A stretch of 64,000 bases of DNA from assembly GCF_003385845.1 (NCBI RefSeq), contig NZ_QRDJ01000007.1, forward strand, positions 890,474 to 954,473, written 5' to 3'. This DNA is from Kushneria indalinina DSM 14324. Its GTDB lineage: Bacteria > Pseudomonadota > Gammaproteobacteria > Pseudomonadales > Halomonadaceae. The notes under the pieces are model-generated. The model was not told the DNA's origin, did no database searches, and was given only the letters and a program-made list of their open reading frames with translations. The translations under genes were made by a program, and so were the position numbers. Of the stretch, positions 34,493 to 44,225 are shown in pieces. Within the stretch, counting starts at the first letter, position 1. Each line of letters begins with the position of its first letter.

Positions 34493-35812
34493 ATGACTAC
34501 CAAAGCTGTCGCGGGTGAGGCGGGGGAGAACCGTCTCGACCGTATCGGGATACCTCACAGCCTGCGCTGGGGGTTTCTGGGTGTATTGATCTTTATGACC
34601 GGCAACGGTGTCGAGTCCAATTTTATCGCCCCTCACATGAGCAACGCGCTCGGGGAGGCGGGGGCACCGCTGGTGCCGACCATCATCGCCATGTACAGCC
34701 TGGCGGTGCTGATTGCCTCCTATCTGTCCGGAGCGCTGGCGGATCTGTTCGGGCCGCGACGCGTCATGCTGCTGGGCTTTGGCGTCTGGGTCGTATTCGA
34801 GATCCTCTTTTTGCTGTCGCTGCGCCTCGACTCGGTGGTGCTGGTCTTTTTAAGTTACTTCTTTCGCGGTTTCGGCTTTCCACTGTTTGCCTTTGCCTTT
34901 CTGGTATGGATCAACGCCGTGGCGCCGCGCAGTCGCAACGGTGCCGCGGTGGGCTGGTTCTATGTGATGTTTACCGGCGGGCTGCCGACGCTGGGCTCGC
35001 TGTTTGCGGTCATCGCCATTCCCGCCTTTGGCGGCGGTCATCTGGGCGAGACAGCTACCATGTGGGCGTCGATGGGGCTGGTGACGGTAGGCTTTATACT
35101 GGCCTGGTTCGGTGTGCGCGAACCGACCGGACGCTTGCGGCTGGCGCCCGAGGGAGAGTCCGCTGCTGACGTGATGACCAGCGGTCTGCGTCTGACCTTT
35201 CGTGAGCCACGGGTGGCGATGGGCTTTCTGGTGCGGTTGATCAATACCGCGCCGGAGTTCGGCATGTTCGTGATCCTGCCGGCCATCATTGCCGATGAGC
35301 TGGGCTGGGGGCAGTCCCGCTGGCTTCTGATGACGTCGGTGGTCTACGGCGGCAACATTTTGTTCAACGCCGCCTTTGGTGCGCTGGGGGATAAATGGGG
35401 CTGGACACGTACGGTGCGCTGGTTTGGCGTAGTGGGCTCGGCCGTGGGGCTTCTGCTGTGGTGGTATGTGCCCCACATGGTGCCGGCAGGCTCCGACTGG
35501 GGCTATTTCGCCTCACTGGCTGCCGGTACCGTGTTCGGCATTATGCTGGCCGGCTTCGTGCCGATGGGCGCGATCATGCCGGCGCTGGTGCCCGCCCACA
35601 AGGGCGCTGCGATGGCGATGTACACCACGGCCGCCGGCGGTGCGATTTTCCTCGGCACCGGCGTGGTGGCGGTCATGCAGCCGCTGGTCGGCAACACCGG
35701 GGTAGTGTGGACATTTGTGGCGCTCTACGCCTGTGCCTTCGTGATGCTGCACTGGCTGAAGGTGGATCAAAGTGATCATGCTGAGCCGCGGGAGGCCCGT
35801 AAAACTCACTGA
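34493..35812 (+). CDS. MFS polyol permease (RbtT/DalT-like)
   Basis: 439 residues from ATG 34493 (ACGGAAA upstream); ATG 34463 is in frame but lacks a ribosome site. Twelve hydrophobic helices. The sequence resembles Klebsiella ribitol and D-arabitol permeases: WGFLGVLIFMTGNGVES at the start, FFRGFGFPLFAFAFLVWI, and GFVPMGAIMPALVPAHKGAAM near the C-terminus. It lies 92 bp after the EltD-like gene with no strong terminator between. It offers a second, proton-coupled route for the same polyol as the ABC system, or exports/imports a related one. Confidence 0.85.
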   Translation: MTTKAVAGEAGENRLDRIGIPHSLRWGFLGVLIFMTGNGVESNFIAPHMSNALGEAGAPLVPTIIAMYSLAVLIASYLSGALADLFGPRRVMLLGFGVWVVFEILFLLSLRLDSVVLVFLSYFFRGFGFPLFAFAFLVWINAVAPRSRNGAAVGWFYVMFTGGLPTLGSLFAVIAIPAFGGGHLGETATMWASMGLVTVGFILAWFGVREPTGRLRLAPEGESAADVMTSGLRLTFREPRVAMGFLVRLINTAPEFGMFVILPAIIADELGWGQSRWLLMTSVVYGGNILFNAAFGALGDKWGWTRTVRWFGVVGSAVGLLLWWYVPHMVPAGSDWGYFASLAAGTVFGIMLAGFVPMGAIMPALVPAHKGAAMAMYTTAAGGAIFLGTGVVAVMQPLVGNTGVVWTFVALYACAFVMLHWLKVDQSDHAEPREARKTH

Positions 35813-35857
35813 CAGGCACCCATGGCAGGCGCCCCGGGCGCCTGCCGTCGTCAACGT

Positions 35858-36862
35858 TTAGACCATCTCGACCCAGTCCGGTGACTGAGCGACTTCCACG
35901 CGGTCAATGAATTCAAGCCTGCCCTGATCAAGGCGATAGGCGGCGACGTGGTGCGAGGCCTGGCCGGCCACCAGCATCACCTGCCCGCTGGCATCCAGTG
36001 CGAACCCTCTGGGCTGTGCCTCGACCTCAAAGGCGTCAATGCGCGTGAGCTCACCGCTGTCGGCGTCGACCTCGAAGGAGGTCACCAGCGAGCTGCTGCG
36101 CTCGGAGGCAAACAGATAGCCACCCTCGGCGTCGAGATGGATATCCGCGGCCCAGAAGGTGTCGGCCTCGCCCTTGTCCACCACGACCCTTTGTTTTTCC
36201 TTCATGGTCCGGGTGCTGCTGTCGTAGTCGAACAGCGTAATGGAGCCGTCCAGCTCGCCCAGCAGATAGAGCTGCGTGCCGGCGTCGTTGAAGATCAGGT
36301 GTCTGGGGCCTGTTCCATGGGGGAGGGTGACCTCGGTCGTATCGGAAAAGGGTGGCTGTGCCTCGAGACTGGCGCAGTAGAGCCGGTCGCCGCCCAGACT
36401 TGTGAACAGCAGATTGCGCTGATCCGGGTCGGGGAGAATGCAGTGGGCATTGGGCTCGGTGTCGTGTCGCCCCTGTTCGCCCTGGACACCGCCTTCGGAG
36501 GAGAGCTCGTAGGCGGCGACAAGATTGTGGTGATAGGACGCCGAGAAGAGACGGCCATCCCGCGTGGTGCAGGCGAGATACGCAACGCTTTCCTCGATGG
36601 GAAAGGTCGAGACCGGGGACAGGCGATGGCTTTCGCTGTCGATGGCAAAGGTGAAGATGCCCATGGGGGTGCCTCGACCGGCGGCATACAGGTGGCGCTG
36701 GTCCGGGCTCAAACACAGCGGCATGGAGCCACCGGCCTTTTCAAGACCGGGCAGCGTGACGCGCTCGATCAGCTCGAGACTGTCATTGGCATAGCGCACG
36801 AGGCAGACGTCGCCGGCGCCGCCACAGCCGATATAGGCAAAAAGGGATTGCGGTGATGACAT
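35858..36862 (-). CDS. Lactonase of the seven-bladed beta-propeller (6-phosphogluconolactonase-like) family
   Basis: 334 residues, family length. Propeller repeats are visible: GGSMPLCLSPDQRHLYAAGRG, PNAHCILPDPDQRNLLFTSLGGDRLY, GTGPRHLIFNDAGTQLYLLGELDGSI, TFWAADIHLDAEGGYLFASERSSS and QPRGFALDASGQVMLVAGQ. No signal peptide. Converges with the MFS gene. The family opens sugar lactones such as 6-phosphogluconolactone; here at the edge of a polyol island it might act on a lactone from sugar or polyol oxidation. Substrate not determinable. Confidence 0.82.
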   Translation of the reverse strand: MSSPQSLFAYIGCGGAGDVCLVRYANDSLELIERVTLPGLEKAGGSMPLCLSPDQRHLYAAGRGTPMGIFTFAIDSESHRLSPVSTFPIEESVAYLACTTRDGRLFSASYHHNLVAAYELSSEGGVQGEQGRHDTEPNAHCILPDPDQRNLLFTSLGGDRLYCASLEAQPPFSDTTEVTLPHGTGPRHLIFNDAGTQLYLLGELDGSITLFDYDSSTRTMKEKQRVVVDKGEADTFWAADIHLDAEGGYLFASERSSSLVTSFEVDADSGELTRIDAFEVEAQPRGFALDASGQVMLVAGQASHHVAAYRLDQGRLEFIDRVEVAQSPDWVEMV

Positions 36863-37198
36863 GTGCCCACCTTTTTTTGGATGTGAAGGAACAAGGGTTA
36901 CAGCCGTGCTCCTTGTACTCTAGCCTGTGAGTGTAGGGCTGCCTGGCGTTGAAGACCTCATCAACCATGGTCTGGCGCTTCGACAGGCGCCCGGGGGCCA
37001 TGAATATCATGCGTGATGGTCTTGAAGACTCTGCACGGGGGCCGGTTAGGCACTTTGCTTTTACCGGGTGTAAACTTTTTGGCCTATGCCGATAGTATCG
37101 GTATCCCTATTGATGACAGGGCGTGCGTGGCGTACAGCACGACCTGACCTTCCATGTTTTCTGCTCAGGAATGAGCGACAAAAGGATCCAGAGCTTTC
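36863..37198. other. Divergent intergenic region upstream of metK
   Basis: 336 bases with no gene. It includes a perfect 13-bp palindrome CCGATAGTATCGG (37089-37101) about 100 bp before metK, a candidate operator. I do not see a SAM riboswitch here. Confidence 0.4.
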
Positions 37199-38419
37199 AT
37201 GAGCGAATACTCCCTGTTTACCTCCGAATCCGTCTCCGAAGGGCATCCGGACAAGATTGCCGATCAAATTTCCGATGCGGTGCTTGATGCCCTGATTGCC
37301 CGGGACAAGCAGGCGCGCGTAGCGTGCGAGACGCTGGTCAAGACGGGAGTGGCGATCGTGGCCGGCGAGATCACCACCAGCGCCTGGGTGGATCTGGAGG
37401 ACCTGGTGCGCCGGGTAATTTCAGACATCGGCTATACCTCTTCCGAAGTCGGTTTTGATGGCGCGACCTGCGGTGTGCTCAATCTGATCGGCAAGCAGAG
37501 CATTGACATTGCTCAGGGCGTGGATCGCTCCAAACCCGAAGATCAGGGCGCGGGCGATCAGGGATTGATGTTTGGCTATGCCACCAACGAGACGCCGTCC
37601 TATATGCCGGCGCCGATCCACTACTCGCATCGCCTGGTCGAGCGTCAGTCACAGCTGCGTCGCAACGGTACGCTGTCCTGGCTGCGCCCGGATGCCAAAA
37701 GCCAGGTCACCTTCCGCTACGATGAGAATGGCAAGCCGGTCGCGGTCGATGCGGTGGTGCTGTCCACTCAGCACGATGACAGCATCTCGCAGGAAGAGCT
37801 GCGTCACGCGGTCGAGGAGCTGATCATTCGTGACGTGTTGCCGGCCGAGTGGATCACCGAGTCGACGCGCTTTCACATCAACCCGACCGGCAAGTTCGTG
37901 ATCGGCGGGCCGGTGGGCGACTGTGGTCTGACCGGGCGCAAGATCATCGTCGATACCTATGGCGGCATGGCACGCCACGGCGGCGGTGCCTTCTCCGGCA
38001 AGGACCCGTCCAAGGTGGATCGCAGTGCGGCCTATGCCGGCCGTTACGTGGCCAAGAACGTGGTGGCCTCCGGCATCGCCGACAAGTGTGAGATCCAGAT
38101 CTCGTATGCGATCGGCGTGGCCCAGCCCACCTCGGTGTCCATCAATACCTTTGGCACCGGCAAAATCAGTGATGAGCAGATCATCGAACTGGTGCGCGAG
38201 CATTTTGACCTGCGCCCCTATGCGATCACCCGCATGCTGGATCTGCTCCATCCGATGTATCAGCTCACCGCCTCCTACGGGCACTTCGGGCGGGAACCGT
38301 TCGAACACACCTATACCTGGCGTGACGTCAACGGCGAGGAACAGACCGAGACCTTCACAGCCTTCCCGTGGGAGAAGATCGACCGGGCCGAGGCGCTGCG
38401 CGACGCGGCCGGACTGTAG
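37199..38419 (+). CDS. metK: S-adenosylmethionine synthetase
   Basis: 406 residues. Signature motifs: [36 protein letters not shown] and [20 protein letters not shown]. It makes SAM from methionine and ATP. With ahcY and metF in the window it belongs to the activated methyl cycle. It stands alone between the lactonase and a terminator. In many gammaproteobacteria metK is close to tkt; here about 20 kb of catabolic genes lie between. Confidence 0.97.
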   Translation: MSEYSLFTSESVSEGHPDKIADQISDAVLDALIARDKQARVACETLVKTGVAIVAGEITTSAWVDLEDLVRRVISDIGYTSSEVGFDGATCGVLNLIGKQSIDIAQGVDRSKPEDQGAGDQGLMFGYATNETPSYMPAPIHYSHRLVERQSQLRRNGTLSWLRPDAKSQVTFRYDENGKPVAVDAVVLSTQHDDSISQEELRHAVEELIIRDVLPAEWITESTRFHINPTGKFVIGGPVGDCGLTGRKIIVDTYGGMARHGGGAFSGKDPSKVDRSAAYAGRYVAKNVVASGIADKCEIQISYAIGVAQPTSVSINTFGTGKISDEQIIELVREHFDLRPYAITRMLDLLHPMYQLTASYGHFGREPFEHTYTWRDVNGEEQTETFTAFPWEKIDRAEALRDAAGL

Positions 38420-38463
38420 GTTCTGCACAACAGGCCGGGGCCACGCCCCGGTCTGGTTGAAAG

Positions 38464-38487
38464 GCCCACGCTTGCGTGGGCTTTTTT
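38464..38487 (+). terminator. metK terminator
   Basis: A perfect 8-bp stem GCCCACGC/GCGTGGGC (38464-38471 with 38474-38481), TT loop, and TTTTTT at 38482-38487. Confidence 0.88.
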
Positions 38488-38563
38488 ATGCCTGAAGATT
38501 GGCTATGCTCAAGGGCGCTTGCCTGCCCTGAACAGACCGACCCTTCGATCGAGCACGTTTTTT

Positions 38564-39820
38564 ATGCTGAACATTGCTGCACTGTTTATTACCGTCACCG
38601 CGCTGTTTGCGTGGTTCAACTACCGTTTTGTCCGCCTGCCGGCCACCATCGGGGTGATGGTGATCGCGCTGGTCATGTCGCTGGCGCTGATCGGACTGGA
38701 CCATCTGGGCTTCACCTATATAACGGATCTGACCGAGCAGTGGCTGGGCAGCATCAACTTCAACGCACTGTTGATGGACGGCATGCTGTCGTTTCTGCTC
38801 TTTGCCGGCGCCCTGCACGTGGATATCGACAAGCTCAAGCGCTATCGCTATTCGATCGGCTTTCTGGCCTCGATCGGCGTGGTGGTCTCGACGCTGGCGA
38901 TCGGCAGCGCCGCCTGGTGGCTGTTTGCCACCTTCCATATCGAGGTGCCCTATCTCTACTGCCTGGTCTTTGGCGCGCTGATTTCCCCGACCGACCCGAT
39001 CGCGGTGCTGGGCATCATGCAAAGCGCCGGCGCCCCGGAGGACATGGAGATCAAGATCGTGGGCGAGTCGCTCTTTAACGACGGCGTGGCGGTAGTGGTC
39101 TTCACCCTGCTGGCGGGCGCGGCCACCGCCGGTGAGCAGCTCACGGCGACCCATTCGCTGATGCTGTTTGGTGAGGAGGCCGGCGGCGGCCTGCTGCTGG
39201 GTCTGATCATGGGCTATATCGCCTATCAGATGATGAAAAGCATCGATCAGTATCAGGTCGAGGTGCTGATCAGTCTGGCGCTGGTGCTGGGCGGCTATGC
39301 GCTCGCCACCTGGCTTGAAGTCTCCGGGCCGATCGCGATGGTGATTGCCGGACTTTTCATCGGCAACCGCGGCCGTGAGCATGCCATGTCGGAAAACACC
39401 CGGCGTTATGTGGACGGCTTCTGGGAGCTGATCGACGAGATTCTCAACGCCGTGCTGTTTGTCCTGATCGGGCTGGAGCTGTTGCTGATTCCGTTTGAAT
39501 GGAGCTATCTGATGGTCGCTGCACCGCTGATCGTGATCATCCTGACGGTACGCCTGGTCACCATCGGCCTGCCGATGATGGTCATGCGTCGCTGGGCCGA
39601 CTATCGCCGCGGCACCACTCGGGTGCTCACCTGGGGCGGGCTGCGTGGCGGTATCTCTGTGGCGCTGGCGCTTGGCCTGCCCGAAAGCGACTACCGCGAG
39701 CCGATCGTGATGATCACCTACATCATCGTGCTGTTTTCCATCCTGGTGCAGGGGCTGACCATCGGTAAACTGGTCGGTCATGTGGTGCCGGGTGTCGATC
39801 CGTCTTCCGGCGACTCGTAA
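38564..39820 (+). CDS. Sodium/proton antiporter of the CPA1 (NhaP/YjcE-like) family
   Basis: 418 residues from ATG 38564, chosen because it starts the first helix as in relatives; the ribosome site is weak. About 12 hydrophobic helices. Family motifs: GALISPTDPIAVLGI, GESLFNDGVAVVVFTLLAG with the ion-binding Asp, and TWGGLRGGISVALAL. It exports Na+ in exchange for protons, as expected in a salt-adapted bacterium. No operon partner. Confidence 0.88.
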   Translation: MLNIAALFITVTALFAWFNYRFVRLPATIGVMVIALVMSLALIGLDHLGFTYITDLTEQWLGSINFNALLMDGMLSFLLFAGALHVDIDKLKRYRYSIGFLASIGVVVSTLAIGSAAWWLFATFHIEVPYLYCLVFGALISPTDPIAVLGIMQSAGAPEDMEIKIVGESLFNDGVAVVVFTLLAGAATAGEQLTATHSLMLFGEEAGGGLLLGLIMGYIAYQMMKSIDQYQVEVLISLALVLGGYALATWLEVSGPIAMVIAGLFIGNRGREHAMSENTRRYVDGFWELIDEILNAVLFVLIGLELLLIPFEWSYLMVAAPLIVIILTVRLVTIGLPMMVMRRWADYRRGTTRVLTWGGLRGGISVALALGLPESDYREPIVMITYIIVLFSILVQGLTIGKLVGHVVPGVDPSSGDS

Positions 39821-39898
39821 CATCATTGATCCCGGGCCTCGTGTTTCGCGCTGAAATGCCGATAGTACGAGCGGGGCTGGCGGCTTTTGTGTTGGGTG

Positions 39899-39929
39899 TT
39901 GACCATTCAAGGCGCCAGCCCGCTATAAT
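39899..39929 (+). promoter_or_regulatory. Probable ahcY promoter
   Basis: TTGACC (39899-39904) and a perfect -10 TATAAT (39924-39929) with a 19-bp spacer, longer than ideal. It lies about 45 bp before the riboswitch, so the transcript would include it entirely. Confidence 0.6.
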
Positions 39930-39973
39930 TTGCACCAGATTCTCATGTTCCACGTCTTCGTGGGATGTCATGT

Positions 39974-40050
39974 CCGCCCGAGGGGCGCTGCAGCAGGGGC
40001 ACGGCTCTTGCGAGGCTCGGGATGGATACACCGGATTCAACGGCGCCCGC
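39974..40050 (+). promoter_or_regulatory. S-adenosylhomocysteine (SAH) riboswitch
   Basis: The conserved core is present: CCCGAGGGGCGCTGC (39977-39991), then GAGGCTCGGG (40012-40021) and CGGCGCCCGC (40041-40050). CCCGAG (39977-39982) pairs with CTCGGG (40016-40021), and GGGCGC (39983-39988) can pair with GCGCCC (40043-40048) to form the pseudoknot typical of this class. It sits directly before the ribosome site of ahcY, where known examples turn on expression when SAH accumulates. Confidence 0.9.
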
Positions 40051-40069
40051 TATCTGCCAGGAGTGTTTC

Positions 40070-41473
<1,404 letters not shown>

Positions 41474-41520
41474 GTGATGACCTGATCGGCGATATGATGC
41501 CGGTCTGATCCACAATAAAG

Positions 41521-41561
41521 CCGCCCCGACGGTCCCGAGAGGGGCTTTCGGGGCGGTTTTT
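41521..41561 (+). terminator. ahcY terminator
   Basis: Outer stem CCGCCCCGA (41521-41529) with TCGGGGCGG (41548-41556), then TTTTT. The inner GGTCCCGAGAGGGGCTT adds a second short stem. Confidence 0.85.
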
Positions 41562-41747
41562 GTTATATGGGGAAGGGAGGTCACACCGGTGCTGGCGGAG
41601 GCGATGATGGGCCGGGGGTATTAATCCTTCGTCGCAGGACACTGGGCCTGACAAACAAGTACGACATAATGGCCCACCTGCAAAAGGCCCTGTTCTGTCC
41701 CGCGACAGTGCCGGCCATTGATTCAACGTCCAGAGGTTAACCCCCCC

Positions 41748-42344
41748 ATGCGCGCTCCCTTGTCCCTTGTATCGGCAGCCATGTTGATGACACTTTCTCT
41801 CCCGGCGATGGCGCACCCCGGGCATGAGCATGGCTCGGGCCTGGTCGCCGGACTCCTGCATCCGCTGACCGGGATGGATCATCTGCTGGCCATGATTGCT
41901 GTCGGGCTCTGGGCCGGGTTTGTCATGCCACAGCGGATGCTGATCGCACCCCTGACCTTCATGACAGCCATGGCCGGTGGCGCGTTGCTGGGCTGGGCAG
42001 GTGTGAGCATGGCGCTGGTGGAACCCGGCATTTTGTTGTCGGTGGTGGTGTTCGGGCTTTTGACGCTCACCGGCGGGCAGCAGCAATCCTCCAGAGTGAC
42101 CAAAGCGTCTCTGGCCTGTATCGGGCTTTTTGCCGTACTGCATGGTCACGCCCATGCCACCGAGGCCAGCGGTCATGTGGGGCCGTATCTGGCAGGCTTC
42201 ATGTTGTCCACCGCGGCGCTGCACAGCCTTGGTGTACTGATGGTACTGGCCGTGGCCAGAGGCAATGCCATGCAGTGGGTACAGCGTGCCAGCGGTGTCG
42301 CGATCGCTGCCGGCGGCGCGTTTTTGATGTTCGGTGCTGTCTGA
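41748..42344 (+). CDS. HupE/UreJ-family membrane protein (putative nickel/cobalt transporter)
   Basis: 198 residues from ATG 41748. A signal-like helix ends at PAMAHPGHEHGSG, and the His-rich mature N-terminus HPGHEHGSGLVAGLLHPLTGMDHLLAM is the family signature (His and Asp metal ligands). Four to five more helices follow, with HGHAHATEASG in a loop. HupE/UreJ proteins import Ni2+ or Co2+. No hydrogenase, urease or cobalamin gene is near, so the client is unknown. Confidence 0.87.
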   Translation: MRAPLSLVSAAMLMTLSLPAMAHPGHEHGSGLVAGLLHPLTGMDHLLAMIAVGLWAGFVMPQRMLIAPLTFMTAMAGGALLGWAGVSMALVEPGILLSVVVFGLLTLTGGQQQSSRVTKASLACIGLFAVLHGHAHATEASGHVGPYLAGFMLSTAALHSLGVLMVLAVARGNAMQWVQRASGVAIAAGGAFLMFGAV

Positions 42345-42356
42345 GGCCGGCGGCCG

Positions 42357-44070
42357 CTAGCGCGCCATCAGCTTTTTAAGCTGGGTCACGGTGCGGGTAT
42401 TGAGCACATCCTTACTTTCCAGCAAGCCGCGACGGGCCTGGGTCACGCCCAGCGCCATGTGGCCCAGCTGATCGGTGGCGTGGGCATCGGTATTGATGGC
42501 AAGCGCCACGCCGATGTCGCGTGCCATGCGTATCCAGCGATCAGCAAGATCAAGCCGGGCGGGCTGGGCGTTGATTTCAAGAAAGACGCCGCGCTCTTTC
42601 GCGCCGTGCAATACGGCCTCAATATCCACATCGTACCCTTCACGGCCGTTGATGATGCGCCCGGTCGGGTGCGCCAGAATATTGACGTGCGGATTGTCCA
42701 TGGCGCGCAGAATGCGGCGGGTCTGTTTCTCTCGGGACAGGTTGAACTTCGAGTGCACCGAGAAGACACAGACATCGAGCTCCTTGAGGACGTCGTCAGG
42801 GATATCCAGTGCGCCATCTTCCAGAATATCCACTTCGTTACCCTTTAAAACGGTGAAATTCTTCAGCCGTTCGTTGAGCGCATCAATCTCTGCCATCTGC
42901 TCGCGCAGGCGTTTGGCGTCCAGGCCGTTGGCCATCGCCAGACGCTTTGAGTGATCGGTAATGGCGATATAGCGATAGCCGCGTTGTCTGGCGGCGCTCA
43001 CCATCTCCTCGAGGTTTGCCTTGCCGTCGGAAGCGGTGGTGTGCATGTGCAGATCGCCGCGGATGTCATCCAGCGTGACGAGCTCCGGCAGCGTGCCTTC
43101 CCGTGCGGCCTCGATCTCACCACGATTTTCACGTAGTTCGGGGGGGGATCCAGGGCAGGTCGATCTGTGCCAGCACTTCTTCTTCGGTGCGGCCGGCCAG
43201 CTGTTGCTCACCCTTGTAGACCCCGTACTCATTGATCTTGAGTCCGCGATCGGTGGCCATTTTTCGAGCGGCAATGTTGTGTGCCTGAGAGCCGGTGAAA
43301 TAGTAAAGGGCGGCGCCGAAGCTCTCGTCGTCGACCACGCGAACGTCCACCTGCAAACCCGAGTGCAGATGGAGGGTGGATTTGGTTTTGCCGTGAGAGA
43401 CGGTTTCGGCAATTTCCGGATAGTCCATCAGGTGCGCCATGATGACCGGGCCGTCATCGCTGCTGACCAGAATATCAAGATCGCCGACGGTCTCGCGGCC
43501 ACGGCGCAGGCTGCCGGCCGCGCTGAGTCGCTGTGCGCCCTCGGCGCGTTCAAGCCAGGCAATCAGATCGGCGGCAGCCTGGTGAGCTTCATCAAGGCGC
43601 GTGCGCGGTGGGGCCTCATCCAGGCGCTCGGCCTCCTTGAGAATCCCGGCTTCGGTCTTTTTGCCGAAGCCCTCGAGGGTATTGATACGACCTTCCCGTG
43701 CGGCCTTTTTCAGGGCCTCGAGGCTGTCGATGCCCAGCTCCTCAAAAAGCTGGCGCACGCGTCTGGGGCCCAGCTGGCTGACGCGCATCAGCTGTAAAAG
43801 CCCGGGTGGCAGGCGCTTTTCGGCCTCTTCAAGTACCGACAGGTGACCGGTGTTGATCAGTTCGGTGATCTTCTCGGCCAGGTCGCGGCCGATACCGGAC
43901 AGCTCAGTCAGCGGCTCATCACGGGCCACCATCTCCTGCAGGGCGTGAGGGTGGGATTCAATGGCCTGTGCTGCACTGCGATAGGCACGCACGCGAAAGG
44001 CGTTGGCGCCTTCGATATCCAGCAGGTTCGCCAGGCGGTTGAGGGTACGGGCAATATCGGCGTTTTGCAT
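42357..44070 (-). pseudogene. polX: Family X DNA polymerase/exonuclease (PolX) interrupted by a frameshift
   Basis: Two overlapping frames together make one PolX. The first part (43129-44070, from ATG 44070) has helix-hairpin-helix repeats (LTELSGIGRDLAEKI) and the polymerase palm with GSLRRGRETVGDLDILV, including the metal-binding Asp pair. The second part (in frame 42357-43412) begins in coding sense at PELRENRGEIEAAREG and holds the PHP exonuclease domain with GDLHMHTTASDGK, ITDHSKR and NTDAHAT. The break is at a run of eight G's (43140-43147): a multiple of three would restore IPPELREN. It may be a real frameshift, a phase-variable tract or a sequencing error. Role when intact: gap-filling repair synthesis. 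Confidence 0.85.
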
Positions 44071-44183
44071 GGGTCTCGGCTTCCGATCCGGTCACATGAG
44101 AGGAGGGTCAGAACTGCTGTCAGCGTAGTGGGGTCCCGGGTTTTTTTCGTCGCCAGACCCCCGGAGGCTGCCAATGACAGGCA

Positions 44184-44209
44184 TAAAAAAAGGGCCGCAG
44201 GGCGGCCCT
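44184..44209 (-). terminator. gldA terminator
   Basis: On the minus strand a perfect 8-bp stem AGGGCCGC/GCGGCCCT (44191-44198 with 44202-44209) with a 3-base loop is followed by seven U's (A-run at 44185-44191 on the plus strand). Confidence 0.85.
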
Positions 44210-44225
44210 TCCTGAAAGGTGGGAA

